This document shows, one piece after another, positions 52,237-62,983 of a stretch of 64,000 bases of DNA. The notes under the pieces are model-generated. The model was given only the letters and a program-made list of their open reading frames with translations. It made no database searches and was not told the DNA's origin. Origin of the DNA: an uncultured Bacteroidota bacterium (GTDB lineage Bacteria > Bacteroidota > Bacteroidia > Flavobacteriales > Flavobacteriaceae). The DNA is taken from NCBI GenBank assembly GCA_902581145.1, contig CACHNE010000005.1:16616-80615 (forward strand). Direction: 5' to 3'. How positions within the stretch are numbered: position 1 is the first letter of the stretch; each line of letters starts with the position of its first letter. The translations under genes and the position numbers were made by a program.

Positions 52237-53274
52237 TTGTCTTCTAAAAAGGACATCAGATCGCTTGACGAAGATGAGTTAAAAGAAATTTTAACTATTA
52301 ACTCTTTTAAATCGTTTAGAGCAAATCAAATTTTTCATTGGATTTGGAAAAAATCAGCTCATAGCTTTGATGAAATGTCCAATCTGCCTGAAAGTTTAAT
52401 CAAATTTCTCAAGGATAATTTTGTAATAAATTTTATAAAGGTTCATAGAATGCAAAAAAGCTCGGATGGCACTATAAAAAATGCAATCAAGCTTTTTGAT
52501 GGATATATTGTAGAGTGTGTTCTAATTCCAACAAAAAATAGAATTACCGCATGTGTCTCTTCACAGGTTGGCTGTAGTCTAAACTGTAAATTTTGTGCAA
52601 CTGCAAAACTTAAAAGAATGAGAAATCTAAATCCTGATGAAATTTATGATCAGGTAGTTTTAATCCATCAGCAAAGTATTGAGCATTTTCAGAGACCCCT
52701 AACAAATATTGTTTTTATGGGTATGGGTGAACCATTAATGAATTATAATAATGTTTTGAGTTCAATCGGAAAAATAACTTCAAAATCAGGTTTGGGAATG
52801 TCTCCAAAAAGAATAGTTGTTTCGACTTCAGGAATTCCAAAAATGATAAAAAAAATTGCTGATCAAGGAGTAAAATTTAAACTTGCAGTTTCCTTACATT
52901 CCGCAATTGATGAAAAAAGAACTTCAATTATGCCATTTAATGATAAAATGAATCTAGGTGAATTGGAAAAGGCCTTGAAATATTGGTATGATAAAACAAA
53001 AAAAATTATCACTTATGAATATGTTGTTTGGAAGGGCATTAATGATCGTGATGAGGATATTGCAGCTTTGGTCAAACTTTGTAAAAGAATTCCAAGTAAG
53101 GTTAATCTTATTCAATATAATAGTATTGATGATCCAGGTTTTGTTCAAGCATCAGATGATGTAATTGCTAAATATGTTAAAACCTTAGATTCAAATAAGA
53201 TTAAGGCAACTATCAGAAAATCTAGGGGTCAGGATATTGATGCGGCCTGTGGCCAACTTGCAAATAAGTCGTAA
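52237..53274 (+). CDS. rlmN: 23S rRNA/tRNA adenine C2-methyltransferase (TTG start)
   Basis: ACVSSQVGCSLNCKFCATAKLKRMRNL (radical SAM CxxxCxxC), FMGMGEPLMNYNNV, RKSRGQDIDAACGQL. Confidence 0.97.
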   Translation: MSSKKDIRSLDEDELKEILTINSFKSFRANQIFHWIWKKSAHSFDEMSNLPESLIKFLKDNFVINFIKVHRMQKSSDGTIKNAIKLFDGYIVECVLIPTKNRITACVSSQVGCSLNCKFCATAKLKRMRNLNPDEIYDQVVLIHQQSIEHFQRPLTNIVFMGMGEPLMNYNNVLSSIGKITSKSGLGMSPKRIVVSTSGIPKMIKKIADQGVKFKLAVSLHSAIDEKRTSIMPFNDKMNLGELEKALKYWYDKTKKIITYEYVVWKGINDRDEDIAALVKLCKRIPSKVNLIQYNSIDDPGFVQASDDVIAKYVKTLDSNKIKATIRKSRGQDIDAACGQLANKS

Positions 53275-53343
53275 ACCAATTATCTTATTTATTATTTATC
53301 GAGAATAATTCCTTAAATTAAATGATTCAAATAAATTTTTAAA

Positions 53344-55293
53344 TTGATTTCAAAAAGAACCATAGAAAAAGTTTTTGAAACTGCTCGAGTCGAGGAAGTT
53401 ATCGGAGATTTTGTTCAGCTTAAAAAATCTGGATCAAATTATAAAGGCCTAAGTCCTTTCACCGAGGAAAGAACTCCAAGCTTTATGGTTTCTCCCGCTA
53501 AACAGATTTGGAAAGATTTTTCCAGTGGAAAGGGCGGCACTGTTGTAACATTTTTAATGGAGCATGAACAGTACTCTTATCCTGAGGCCATCAAATATAT
53601 CGCTAATAAATACAATATTGAAGTTGAGGAAACCGAAAGAACACAAGAACAAATCTCTCAGGATAATGAAAAGGAGAGTTTATTTTTAGTATCCGATTTT
53701 GCAAAAAATTATTTTAAAAAAAACCTCTTTGAAGAGGAGGGTAAAACAGTTGCCTTAAGTTATTTAAAGGAAAGAAATTTTAATGATGAAATTATTCAAA
53801 AGTTTGAAATTGGATATTCGGAAAATGCAAAGGATAATTTCTCTAAAGCTGCTATTCATGCAGGATATAAATTAAACTTTTTAGAAAAAACTGGCTTAAC
53901 AATTGTCAAAGAAAATGAAAATATTGACAGATTCAGGGAAAGGGTTGTTTTTCCTATTAGAAGTATGTCTGGAAGAATTTTGGGATTTGGTGGTAGAATT
54001 TTGAGTTCTTCAAAAAATATTGCTAAGTATATTAATTCCCCTGAAAGTTTAATTTACCAAAAGAGTAAAGTTTTATATGGGATATTTGAAAGTAAGCAAT
54101 CAATTGTAAAGAATGACAATTGTTTTTTGGTTGAAGGCTACACTGATGTGATAAAAATGCATCAATGTGGAATTTCTAATGTTGTTGCTTCTTCTGGCAC
54201 AGCGCTGACTGAAAATCAAATCAGATTAATAAATAGGCTTACCAAAAATATTACGGTTGTATTTGACGGTGATGCTGCGGGCTCTAGGGCGGCTCTTAGA
54301 GGTATTGACTTGATATTAGAGCAAGGAATGAACGTAAAAATATGTAATCTACCTGAAGGTGATGATCCTGATTCTTTTGTCTCTAATAAAAATTTAGAAG
54401 AAGTTCAGTCATATTTAAATAAAAATTCCAAAGATTTTATCGTTTATAAAGCATCATTATTATTAGATGATTCAGAAAATGATCCTGTAAAAAAGGCTGC
54501 AGTAATTAGGGATATGGTTGAAAGTATTTCTAAAATCTCTGATTATATTAAACGTGAATTATATATAAAGGAGTGTTCAAGCATAATGAACATTAGCGAG
54601 CAGGTGTTATATAGCACCTTGGCTCAAATTGCTAAGAAAGATTTTAATAATTTAAAGAAGAAGCCTGTAAAAGAATTTGAGCCAATCTCAATTGTTAAAA
54701 GTGATAAAAAGAAAAGTCAGGTTAATAAATTATACGAACTTGAAAGAAAAATAATTGAAATATTAATTTTATATGGAAATGATTTAATTGATTTCGAGGA
54801 AGAGGTTTTTTCACAAAGTAAAGATGGTGGTTCAACTAGAAAAAATTCGACGAGATCATTAAAAGTTTTTGAAAAAATCTATATGGACTTACATATTGAC
54901 GAAATGGAGTTTTCAAATGACAATTTTAAAAATATTTATTTTAGGATAATTGAATGTTTTAATGAAAATAAAGAAATCAATATTGATAAATTTATTAATG
55001 AATTAAGCAGCGAGCAACAGTTAGAGGTGACTAATATCGTTATGGATAACGAAAAGTATTTTTTACATGATTGGGAAAAAAATAATATATACCCCAAAAG
55101 AAAAAAAGACACTCTCGCACAGCTGACTATTGAGACGGTCTTAAATCTAAGGTGTTTCTTAATTGATAAAAAAGTTAACGGATTTAGGGATGAAGTCAAG
55201 GAAAATCAATTGGATAAAAACAATCTTGAGGAGGTCATAAACTATTCCAAATTAAAGAAGCTATTATCCGAAAAGTTAAACAGAGTTTTATGA
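53344..55293 (+). CDS. dnaG: DNA primase (TTG start)
   Basis: NYKGLSPFTEERTPSFMVSPAKQIWKDFSSGKGGTVVTFLM, VEGYTDVIKMHQCGI, VVFDGDAAGSRAALRG. Confidence 0.96.
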   Translation: MISKRTIEKVFETARVEEVIGDFVQLKKSGSNYKGLSPFTEERTPSFMVSPAKQIWKDFSSGKGGTVVTFLMEHEQYSYPEAIKYIANKYNIEVEETERTQEQISQDNEKESLFLVSDFAKNYFKKNLFEEEGKTVALSYLKERNFNDEIIQKFEIGYSENAKDNFSKAAIHAGYKLNFLEKTGLTIVKENENIDRFRERVVFPIRSMSGRILGFGGRILSSSKNIAKYINSPESLIYQKSKVLYGIFESKQSIVKNDNCFLVEGYTDVIKMHQCGISNVVASSGTALTENQIRLINRLTKNITVVFDGDAAGSRAALRGIDLILEQGMNVKICNLPEGDDPDSFVSNKNLEEVQSYLNKNSKDFIVYKASLLLDDSENDPVKKAAVIRDMVESISKISDYIKRELYIKECSSIMNISEQVLYSTLAQIAKKDFNNLKKKPVKEFEPISIVKSDKKKSQVNKLYELERKIIEILILYGNDLIDFEEEVFSQSKDGGSTRKNSTRSLKVFEKIYMDLHIDEMEFSNDNFKNIYFRIIECFNENKEINIDKFINELSSEQQLEVTNIVMDNEKYFLHDWEKNNIYPKRKKDTLAQLTIETVLNLRCFLIDKKVNGFRDEVKENQLDKNNLEEVINYSKLKKLLSEKLNRVL

Positions 55294-56073
55294 TTTTAAT
55301 TCTTTTGGAATTTTACAAATTGGAATACCAATCATTTTGTGTTTGTTAGCCCTATGATGTTTAATATATATATCATATTTTCCCTTTAACTCATCAGCTA
55401 TTTCGTCTGGGTCTACTCCTTTTTCTAAAATATTCATTATTAGTTCTAAATCATTGTATGTTGCCCCTATTTGATCTTCATCAGATCTATCATCATCCCA
55501 TAAACCATCTGTCGGTTTTGCATTTATAATCTCGTCATTGATTTGTAGTGCTTTTGAAATTTTAAATACTTCCGACTTCATTAAATCAGCAATAGGGCTT
55601 ATATCAACTCCACCATCTCCGTATTTTGTATAAAATCCAATTCCAAAATCTTCAACTTTATTACCTGTCCCAACAACTATTGAGTTATTAATTCCTGCAT
55701 AATAATATAGAGTAGTCATTCTAATTCTAGATCTGGAATTGGCAAGCGCTAAGTTATTTTCCGAAGAATTATTTTCAACTGTAAATTTGAACTCGTTAAA
55801 AACTTTTGTTAAATCAACATCAATTGAATTAACATTTTTAAATTTGTTTTTCAACCAATTGATGTGTTTGTTCGATCTATTGTACTGTTCTTCTTTTTGT
55901 CTTATAGGCATATTTAGGCATAATGTACTGATGCCAGTCATTGCACATAATGTTGATGTTAAAGCAGAATCAATACCACCAGAGACTCCTACAACAAAAC
56001 CATTAACTCCGTTGACTTCCTTATAATTTTTAATCCAATTAACAATATAATCTATTGCTTTAGATGTTTTCAT
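55288..56073 (-). CDS. nadE: NAD+ synthetase
   Basis: VVGVSGGIDSALTSTLCAM, VVGTGNKVEDFGIGFYTKYGDGGVDISPIADLMKSEV, PTDGLWDDDRSDEDQIGATY. Confidence 0.96.
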   Translation of the reverse strand: MKTSKAIDYIVNWIKNYKEVNGVNGFVVGVSGGIDSALTSTLCAMTGISTLCLNMPIRQKEEQYNRSNKHINWLKNKFKNVNSIDVDLTKVFNEFKFTVENNSSENNLALANSRSRIRMTTLYYYAGINNSIVVGTGNKVEDFGIGFYTKYGDGGVDISPIADLMKSEVFKISKALQINDEIINAKPTDGLWDDDRSDEDQIGATYNDLELIMNILEKGVDPDEIADELKGKYDIYIKHHRANKHKMIGIPICKIPKELKS

Positions 56074-56101
56074 TTAATAAATATTAGCTCAAAAAGTATA
56101 T

Positions 56102-56109
56102 TATATTTG
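56102..56109 (+). promoter_or_regulatory. Candidate -7 element upstream of gldB
   Basis: TATATTTG matches TAnnTTTG, 24 nt before the ATG. Confidence 0.4.
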
Positions 56110-56132
56110 TAATACAAAAATATATAAAACCT

Positions 56133-57089
56133 ATGTCAATTTCTCTGCCAAACTACACAAAAAATACGTTAATGATTTTATTTTTTTTTATTGTAGTTTC
56201 CTGCAATGAAAAAGTTGATAAAACCGATAAATATATTATTGATAGGTTTGAAAAACAATTTTATAATTCCAATCCAATTGAGTTAAATGAACTGAAAAAA
56301 AAATATCCTTATTTTTTTCCTAAATCGTTCCCAGAGAGTGTTTGGGTAGAAAGACTTAATAACCCCATACAACAAGAAATTTTTAACGAAATTCAGAAAG
56401 AGTATGAATCTGTAAATTTTTTAGAATTAGAAATTTCTGATTTTTTTAATAGAAATTTAGAGATAAATAAAAGCTTTATTAAACCCAAAGTCATAACAGT
56501 TAATACAGATATTGATTACAGAAATAAAATTATTCTTACTGATTCAATATTAATTATAGGTTTAGACAATTATTTAGGCTCAACACATCGTTTTTATGAA
56601 GAAATACCTTTGTACTTAAAAGAAGATTTTACAAGTTTAAATATTATATCAGATATTGCTGAACAATTTGCGATTAACATAGTGCCAAGAATTGAATTTT
56701 ATACATTTCTTGATAAAATAATTTATTATGGGAAAATTTTATATTACAAAGATTTCTGTCTAAACATAGAAGATAGACTTAAAATTGGATATTCTGAAGA
56801 TAAAATGAAATGGGCAAAAGAAAATGAATATTTTGTTTGGACTTATTTCATTGAAAATAATATCTTATTTAATCCAGATAATAATCTGATGAATCAATTT
56901 ATATTTGATGCTCCATTTTCAAAATTTTATTTAGAAATTGATAATGAGTCGTCTGAAAAGATAGGTAAATATATAGGTTGGCAGATTGTTAAATCTTACA
57001 TGAATAACAATGATGTATCATTAACGGAATTACTAAAAACAAGTCCAACAGATATTTACAATAAATCAAAATATAAGCCTAACAAGTAA
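56133..57089 (+). CDS. gldB: Gliding motility lipoprotein GldB
   Basis: Lipobox VVSC; PKSFPESVWVERLNNPIQQEIFNEI, LDNYLGSTHRFY; nadE-gldB-gldC gene order. Confidence 0.9.
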   Translation: MSISLPNYTKNTLMILFFFIVVSCNEKVDKTDKYIIDRFEKQFYNSNPIELNELKKKYPYFFPKSFPESVWVERLNNPIQQEIFNEIQKEYESVNFLELEISDFFNRNLEINKSFIKPKVITVNTDIDYRNKIILTDSILIIGLDNYLGSTHRFYEEIPLYLKEDFTSLNIISDIAEQFAINIVPRIEFYTFLDKIIYYGKILYYKDFCLNIEDRLKIGYSEDKMKWAKENEYFVWTYFIENNILFNPDNNLMNQFIFDAPFSKFYLEIDNESSEKIGKYIGWQIVKSYMNNNDVSLTELLKTSPTDIYNKSKYKPNK

Positions 57090-57421
57090 TGAAAAATAAA
57101 AAATCTAAAATAGAAATTCTTGTGGAATTAGATGAAAATAAAATTCCTGAGAAAATACATTGGTCAGCAAGTGATGCTGGCATAAAAAATAGTGAAACTA
57201 AAGCTACGTTTCTTTCTGTGTGGGATTCAAATAGAAAAGAAAGTTTGAGAATTGACCTTTGGACAAAAGATATGCCATTAGATGAAATGAAAATATTTTT
57301 TTATCAGATACTAACAAGTATGTCTTCAACATTTAAAAGAGCTACACAGGATGAAAAAATGTCACAAACTATGTTAGATTTTTGTGATTACTTTGCTGAA
57401 AAATTAGAGATAAAAAAATAG
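57089..57421 (+). CDS. gldC: Gliding motility protein GldC
   Basis: VELDENKIPEKIHWSASDAG, WTKDMPLDEMKIFFYQ; directly follows gldB. Confidence 0.93.
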   Translation: MKNKKSKIEILVELDENKIPEKIHWSASDAGIKNSETKATFLSVWDSNRKESLRIDLWTKDMPLDEMKIFFYQILTSMSSTFKRATQDEKMSQTMLDFCDYFAEKLEIKK

Positions 57422-57423
57422 TT

Positions 57424-58704
57424 TTACCATTCATTTATTTTGTTACCGTCAAGTCTTAAAAATATCGACAGTAATAAAGTAAATGCTATCAAACTTGAAC
57501 CTCCATAACTTAAGAAGGGTAATGGGATTCCAATTGTTGGGGTTAATCCAAGGACCATCCCAATATTAATCATAAAATGAATAAATAAAATTGAAGCGGT
57601 ACAATAGCCATATACTCTGCTAAATTTGTTTTTCTGATTTTCAGATAAATATATTATTCTAATTATAAGGACTGAGTATAAGAGAATTATAAATACGCTT
57701 CCAAAAAACCCCCATTCTTCACCAACCGTACTAAAAATATAATCACTGTGTTGTGCCGGAACAAAGTTTCCCATGGTACGAGTTCCTTTTAAATAACCCT
57801 TCCCTGTAAGACCCCCAGAACTAATAGCTTTCTTAGATTCATTTAAATTATATAAAATGGTCCTTTCCATTTGCTTAATTTTATTTGGATCCTTTTCTAA
57901 ATTAAGCCATACTTTTATATAGTTTTTTTGATGATTTCTAAGGATATTATCATAACTATATATAGTTCCAAAGCAGGTTATTAAACATAAAGATGATAAA
58001 GAAATTATTTTAATAATTTTATTTCTGACTTTCCTTTTAAATACATAATAGACTAAAATAAAAGATATTGCAACTGTTGCTGTAACTGATGCTGAAAGTT
58101 TTAACGATAGTATCGAGAGGATAATTATACTAAAAATAGCTTTTACATAGTTTTGTGAAATTCCCTCACGATATAAAACAAAAAATAAAGAGAAAAAAAC
58201 AATTGAGCTGCCGGTATCATTTTGAAAAACTATTATAATAATGGGAATAAAAATGATAAGGAAAAGTTTCAGCTGATCATTTGTTTTTTTTAAATCTGTC
58301 TGAAAGTCACTAATATATTTAGAGACTGCAAGTGCTACTGTAATCTTAACAAATTCACTTGGCTGAAGATTAAACCCTCCTATAGGAAACCATGACAGAG
58401 CCCCATTAACTCTTTTTCCAAATAAGAATAGGCACAACAAAACAATCAATGAGATTAAATAAAAAATACTAGAAAATCTTTCATAAAATTTAACCTCAAT
58501 TGAAAGTGTAATAAATCCCAAAAAAATTGAGATTAAGGCATATAAAAGTTGTTTGCTGTAAAGATTAGAAAGATCCAGAAAATTTACTTCTTCACCTGAG
58601 ATACTTGATGATAAAATATTACCTACACCAAAACCAAGTAATAAAAAATAAAGCAGAATTATAACCCAATCTAGTTTAAGTATGTTTTTTCTCTGGCCAA
58701 TCAA
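57424..58704 (-). CDS. rodA: Rod shape-determining protein RodA
   Basis: SEDS family: GFNLQPSEFVKI, FVPAQHSDYIFSTVGEEWGFFGS, LGLTPTIGIPLPFLSYGGSSL. Confidence 0.95.
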   Translation of the reverse strand: MIGQRKNILKLDWVIILLYFLLLGFGVGNILSSSISGEEVNFLDLSNLYSKQLLYALISIFLGFITLSIEVKFYERFSSIFYLISLIVLLCLFLFGKRVNGALSWFPIGGFNLQPSEFVKITVALAVSKYISDFQTDLKKTNDQLKLFLIIFIPIIIIVFQNDTGSSIVFFSLFFVLYREGISQNYVKAIFSIIILSILSLKLSASVTATVAISFILVYYVFKRKVRNKIIKIISLSSLCLITCFGTIYSYDNILRNHQKNYIKVWLNLEKDPNKIKQMERTILYNLNESKKAISSGGLTGKGYLKGTRTMGNFVPAQHSDYIFSTVGEEWGFFGSVFIILLYSVLIIRIIYLSENQKNKFSRVYGYCTASILFIHFMINIGMVLGLTPTIGIPLPFLSYGGSSLIAFTLLLSIFLRLDGNKINEW

Positions 58705-60566
58705 AGTTTATTAATTTTAAATGGTTTATTTGAGAAGGGTTTTTGGTACTCATCGTCTAAACTTTTATTTATGACAAGGTTTTCAATTCTTTGATTACTA
58801 ATATAACCTTTTAAATATTTTTCAATCATTAAGCTTGAAATTCTTCCTGCCCATGTTGAACCATAATACCCATTTTCAACTAAAACAGCTATTGCAATTT
58901 GGGGATTATTTTTTGGTGCATATGCTACAAAAATAGAGTGATCTGTAAGTTGGGTTTTTTTACCGTTTATTTTTGTAAAATTTTCAGCAGTTCCAGATTT
59001 TCCAGATATTTCAATTCCTGGAATATTTAAAAGTTTTCCGGTACCACTTTCGTAAACTTTTGAAAGACCGACTTCAATTATATCAAAATATTTTTTTTCA
59101 ATGTCAATTGTTTTTTTCTCTTTAAACCTCATCGGAATAGAATCTCCCTCGATTTTTTTAATTATATGAGGAGTGTAATAAAATCCTTTGTTTGCAACAG
59201 CAGCTATCATATTAGCTAGTTGAATAGGGGTTACAAGTATCTCTCCCTGACCTATTGAATTTGAAAGGTTTGTTGTTGGGCCCCATCTAAAGTCAGGATA
59301 CCACCTATCATAAAATTCTGAGGTTGGAATCATACCTTTTTTTCCTATCGGCAGGTCATTGTTTAGATAGTTTCCTAAACCAAAACTTTTAACACTTTCA
59401 CTCCATGAATTGAAGTTATCCGAAATTTCATTGTTTTTACTAATAGTTTTTCTGTAAATATCTGCAAAGTATGAATTGCATGATTCAGAAATTGCATTAT
59501 AAATATTTCTGTAACCACCTCCGCAGTGACATTTCATAGATTTTTTATTTCTTCCGTATATATATTGACCTTTGCAAAAAATTGTACTCTTTTCACTGAT
59601 AACCTTCTCCTGCAATGCAATTAATCCAACAATAACTTTAAATGGAGATCCTGCTGGAAATGTAGACAGAAGACCTTTATCTAATAGAGGTTTATAAATA
59701 CTGTCTTGGTATAATTCAAAGTAGTTTTTTGACCTTTCTCTGCCGACCAATAGATTTGGGTTATATGAGGGGGCAGAAACAAGTGTTAATAATTCACCAG
59801 AGCTAGGTTCAATAGCTACAATTGCCCCTTTCTTATTAGACATTAAAAGCTCGCCATATTCTTGAAGCTCCGAATCAATTGTAATAGTCAAATCATTTCC
59901 GGCAATTGAATTAATGTCATTTAGACCATCATTGAAACTCCCGATATCTCTGTTAAATCTGTCTTTTTGAATAAACTTAATTCCTTTTACGCCCCTCAAA
60001 TATTTCTCATATGATAATTCAACTCCTTGTTTACCAATAATATCCCCCTGAGAATAATAGTTATCTTTTTCTAAATTTGATCTATTGACTTCAGCTACAT
60101 ATCCAAGAACATTGGCTCCTATTGTTGTATTATATTGACGTAAATTTCTTTTTTGTATATAAAAACCATCATATTTTCTAATCTTTTCAGCAAGAAAACC
60201 ATAATCTTCTTTAGAAAGATGTGCTAGAAAAACCGATGGAATTCTTGTTGAATATCTTCTTGTTCTTTCAATTTTATTATCAAAATAATCCTTTGATATT
60301 TTTAATAGTTTGCAAAATTCTGTAGTGTCAAGTTCTTTAACTAAACCAGGAATAATCATTACATCATAAGAAGGTTGATTTGATACTAATAGATTGTTAT
60401 TTCTATCATATATATATCCTCTTTTTGGATAAGTAAAAACCTTGCGAATTGCATTATCTTCATAAATAGAATAAGGTTCTGTAGCATATACTTGTAAATA
60501 ATAAAGTCTCAGTATAAAAACCAAAGAGGTGGAAATAACAATTAGAATTAAAAGAGTTTTTCTCAT
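58701..60566 (-). CDS. mrdA: Penicillin-binding protein 2
   Basis: PKRGYIYDRNNNLLVSNQPSYDVMIIPG, FPAGSPFKVIVGLIAL, ISESCNSYFADIY, EISGKSGTAENF. Confidence 0.95.
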   Translation of the reverse strand: MRKTLLILIVISTSLVFILRLYYLQVYATEPYSIYEDNAIRKVFTYPKRGYIYDRNNNLLVSNQPSYDVMIIPGLVKELDTTEFCKLLKISKDYFDNKIERTRRYSTRIPSVFLAHLSKEDYGFLAEKIRKYDGFYIQKRNLRQYNTTIGANVLGYVAEVNRSNLEKDNYYSQGDIIGKQGVELSYEKYLRGVKGIKFIQKDRFNRDIGSFNDGLNDINSIAGNDLTITIDSELQEYGELLMSNKKGAIVAIEPSSGELLTLVSAPSYNPNLLVGRERSKNYFELYQDSIYKPLLDKGLLSTFPAGSPFKVIVGLIALQEKVISEKSTIFCKGQYIYGRNKKSMKCHCGGGYRNIYNAISESCNSYFADIYRKTISKNNEISDNFNSWSESVKSFGLGNYLNNDLPIGKKGMIPTSEFYDRWYPDFRWGPTTNLSNSIGQGEILVTPIQLANMIAAVANKGFYYTPHIIKKIEGDSIPMRFKEKKTIDIEKKYFDIIEVGLSKVYESGTGKLLNIPGIEISGKSGTAENFTKINGKKTQLTDHSIFVAYAPKNNPQIAIAVLVENGYYGSTWAGRISSLMIEKYLKGYISNQRIENLVINKSLDDEYQKPFSNKPFKINKL

Positions 60567-61066
60567 TTCTTTCTATTTAGTATCAATTCAAAAAGAATAT
60601 ATATTACAACAAAAGTAAAAATTGTACTTCCAAAAGTGTTTTTTAAAATCAAGGATATTTTAGAAATATTAAATATTTCCAAACCAAATAAAATTAGATG
60701 ATGAACAAAGATTATTGAAAATAGATATAATAAGTTCTGCTTTAAATCAATTGAATCAAATTTAACAACTTGGTGTTCATATGCTATCCCAAAAAAAAGT
60801 TTTAGTAGATTTGGCCTAAGAAATGAAATTACAAGAGTAGCTGCTGCATGAATAGCGTGAGTGTCAGAAAAAATATCAATAATTAGTCCATAAATAAAAG
60901 CACAAAAAATGAAAAATGTCCTGTTATTTTTTAAAGGAAAATATGCAATAAAAAAAACATATACAAAGGGATTAATTGAGCCTAAAAAATTAATATTGTT
61001 AAAAAATAACCCCTGTGCAAAAATTAATATTAATGCTGTAATTATATTAGAAACAAATTTATTCAT
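60563..61066 (-). CDS. mreD: Rod shape-determining protein MreD
   Basis: Small multi-TM protein between mreC and mrdA; FIYGLIIDIFSDTHAIHAAAT. Confidence 0.88.
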   Translation of the reverse strand: MNKFVSNIITALILIFAQGLFFNNINFLGSINPFVYVFFIAYFPLKNNRTFFIFCAFIYGLIIDIFSDTHAIHAAATLVISFLRPNLLKLFFGIAYEHQVVKFDSIDLKQNLLYLFSIIFVHHLILFGLEIFNISKISLILKNTFGSTIFTFVVIYILFELILNRKK

Positions 61067-61853
61067 CCAATGAATTTATTTCACTTAAGTTATTATTTTT
61101 TAGCACATAAATTTTTTCAATGTTGGCCATGTCTGTAGCTAATTGAATCTCTAATTCAAGATAGTTTTGAGAATTATCTAATTTATATGAGTCAACATAA
61201 CCAATTGGAATCCCCTTTGGGAAAATTAAAGAATTCCCTCCTGTGACAATTGTATCTCCAATAGAAACACTTGCTTGTTTTGGTATATCTTTTAATTGTA
61301 CTTTGTTAATATTTATACCATCCCATGAAAGTATTCCGAAGTAGTTTGATTTTTTAAACTTTGCGTTTAATAAAAAATTAGTGTTTAAAACTGAAATAAA
61401 TCTTGAATAATTGGAGGTGGTTTTATCAATAATTCCAACAACTCCTTTTGATGAAATAACTCCTTGATCAATTTCAACACTGTCCTTTTTTCCGATATCT
61501 ATTGTAATAAAATTATTTGTAAATGAATAGCTGTTTTTTATAACCGATCCCGATGTTACATCAAAGTTAATTTTTTCTAAATCGTCAACTTTTTTATCAT
61601 CCATATTATAAATATGGAGTCTTAATTTTCTATTTTCTTCGGTTAGAATTTTATTTTGATATTCAAGATTGAAATATTTTGAAATTGTAAATTTTGTGTC
61701 GTATAAATAAGAGAAAAGAGAATTGCTTGAGTTTAAAAATTTACTCTTATTGTATTCATTATAATTTATGTTTATAGACAGACAAATTAAAAGCAACGAA
61801 AGAAATAAAATAAAATCCTTATTTCTAATTAAGAAATAAATAATTCTCTGCAT
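61059..61853 (-). CDS. mreC: Rod shape-determining protein MreC
   Basis: N-terminal TM then coiled coil; ISSKGVVGIIDKTTSNYSRFISVLN, VSIGDTIVTGGNSLIFPKGIPIGYV. Confidence 0.92.
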   Translation of the reverse strand: MQRIIYFLIRNKDFILFLSLLLICLSININYNEYNKSKFLNSSNSLFSYLYDTKFTISKYFNLEYQNKILTEENRKLRLHIYNMDDKKVDDLEKINFDVTSGSVIKNSYSFTNNFITIDIGKKDSVEIDQGVISSKGVVGIIDKTTSNYSRFISVLNTNFLLNAKFKKSNYFGILSWDGININKVQLKDIPKQASVSIGDTIVTGGNSLIFPKGIPIGYVDSYKLDNSQNYLELEIQLATDMANIEKIYVLKNNNLSEINSLDE

Positions 61854-61863
61854 ATTTATCTAA

Positions 61864-62892
61864 CTATTTTATAAGCACACTCTTATATTTTGGAATATTT
61901 TTAAGTACGATACCAGTTCCTCTTACAACTGCTCTCAATGGGTCTTCAGCGATGTAAACAGGTAAATCTGTTTTTTTAGAAAGTCTTTTATCAAGTCCTC
62001 TCAACATTGAGCCCCCACCAGCCAAATACATTCCTGTATTATAAATATCTGCTGCAAGCTCGGGAGGTGTCTTTGAAAGTGTTTCCATAACAGAGTCCTC
62101 AACCCTTAGAATAGACTTCTCAAGTGCCTTAACAATTTCCCTATACGATATTTCAATTTGCTTTGGTTTTCCAGTCAATAAATCACGACCTTGAACACTC
62201 ATTTCTTCAGGAGGATCGTCAAGGTCCTCGGTTGCAGCACCTATCTGAATTTTAATCTTTTCTGCGGTTCTATCTCCAACATACAGGTTATGTTGAGTCC
62301 TCATGTAGTAAATAATATCATTGGTAAATACATCTCCAGCTACCTTTAATGATTGATCACAAACAATACCTCCAAGGGCTATAACAGCAATTTCAGTTGT
62401 CCCTCCGCCAATATCAATAATCATGTTTCCTTTGGGCTGCATAATATCTACACCTATACCAATAGCTGCAGCCATAGGTTCATGTATTAAGTATACTTCT
62501 TTTCCGTTAACCCTTTCAGCAGACTCCTTTACAGCTCTCATTTCAACTTCGGTAATTCCAGATGGAATACAAATAACCATGATTAAAGAAGGTGAAAAGA
62601 TTTTATTTTTAAGAGTTGGTATGCTTTTGATAAACAAATTAATCATTTGTTCAGAGGCATCAAAATCAGCAATTACGCCATCTTTTAAAGGTCTAATAGT
62701 TTTTATGTTTTCATGAGTTTTACCTTGCATTAAATTAGCCTCATTTCCAACGGCAATTATTTTACCTGAAATTCTATCTTTGGCAACAATTGAAGGACTG
62801 TCAACTACAACCTTATCATTATGAATAATTAGTGTATTAGCAGTACCTAAATCAATCGCAATTTCTTCCGTTAAAAAATCAAAAAATCCCAT
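61864..62892 (-). CDS. mreB: Rod shape-determining protein MreB
   Basis: IAIDLGTANTLIIHND, IDIGGGTTEIAVIALGGIV, YLAGGGSMLRGLDKRL. Confidence 0.98.
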   Translation of the reverse strand: MGFFDFLTEEIAIDLGTANTLIIHNDKVVVDSPSIVAKDRISGKIIAVGNEANLMQGKTHENIKTIRPLKDGVIADFDASEQMINLFIKSIPTLKNKIFSPSLIMVICIPSGITEVEMRAVKESAERVNGKEVYLIHEPMAAAIGIGVDIMQPKGNMIIDIGGGTTEIAVIALGGIVCDQSLKVAGDVFTNDIIYYMRTQHNLYVGDRTAEKIKIQIGAATEDLDDPPEEMSVQGRDLLTGKPKQIEISYREIVKALEKSILRVEDSVMETLSKTPPELAADIYNTGMYLAGGGSMLRGLDKRLSKKTDLPVYIAEDPLRAVVRGTGIVLKNIPKYKSVLIK

Positions 62893-62983
62893 AGGGTCAA
62901 ATCAAAAAAATCAAGTTTATAATACTTAGGCCTGTAATGTAAATCTATGAATAAAAATTAAATAATAAAACAATAAAATGATA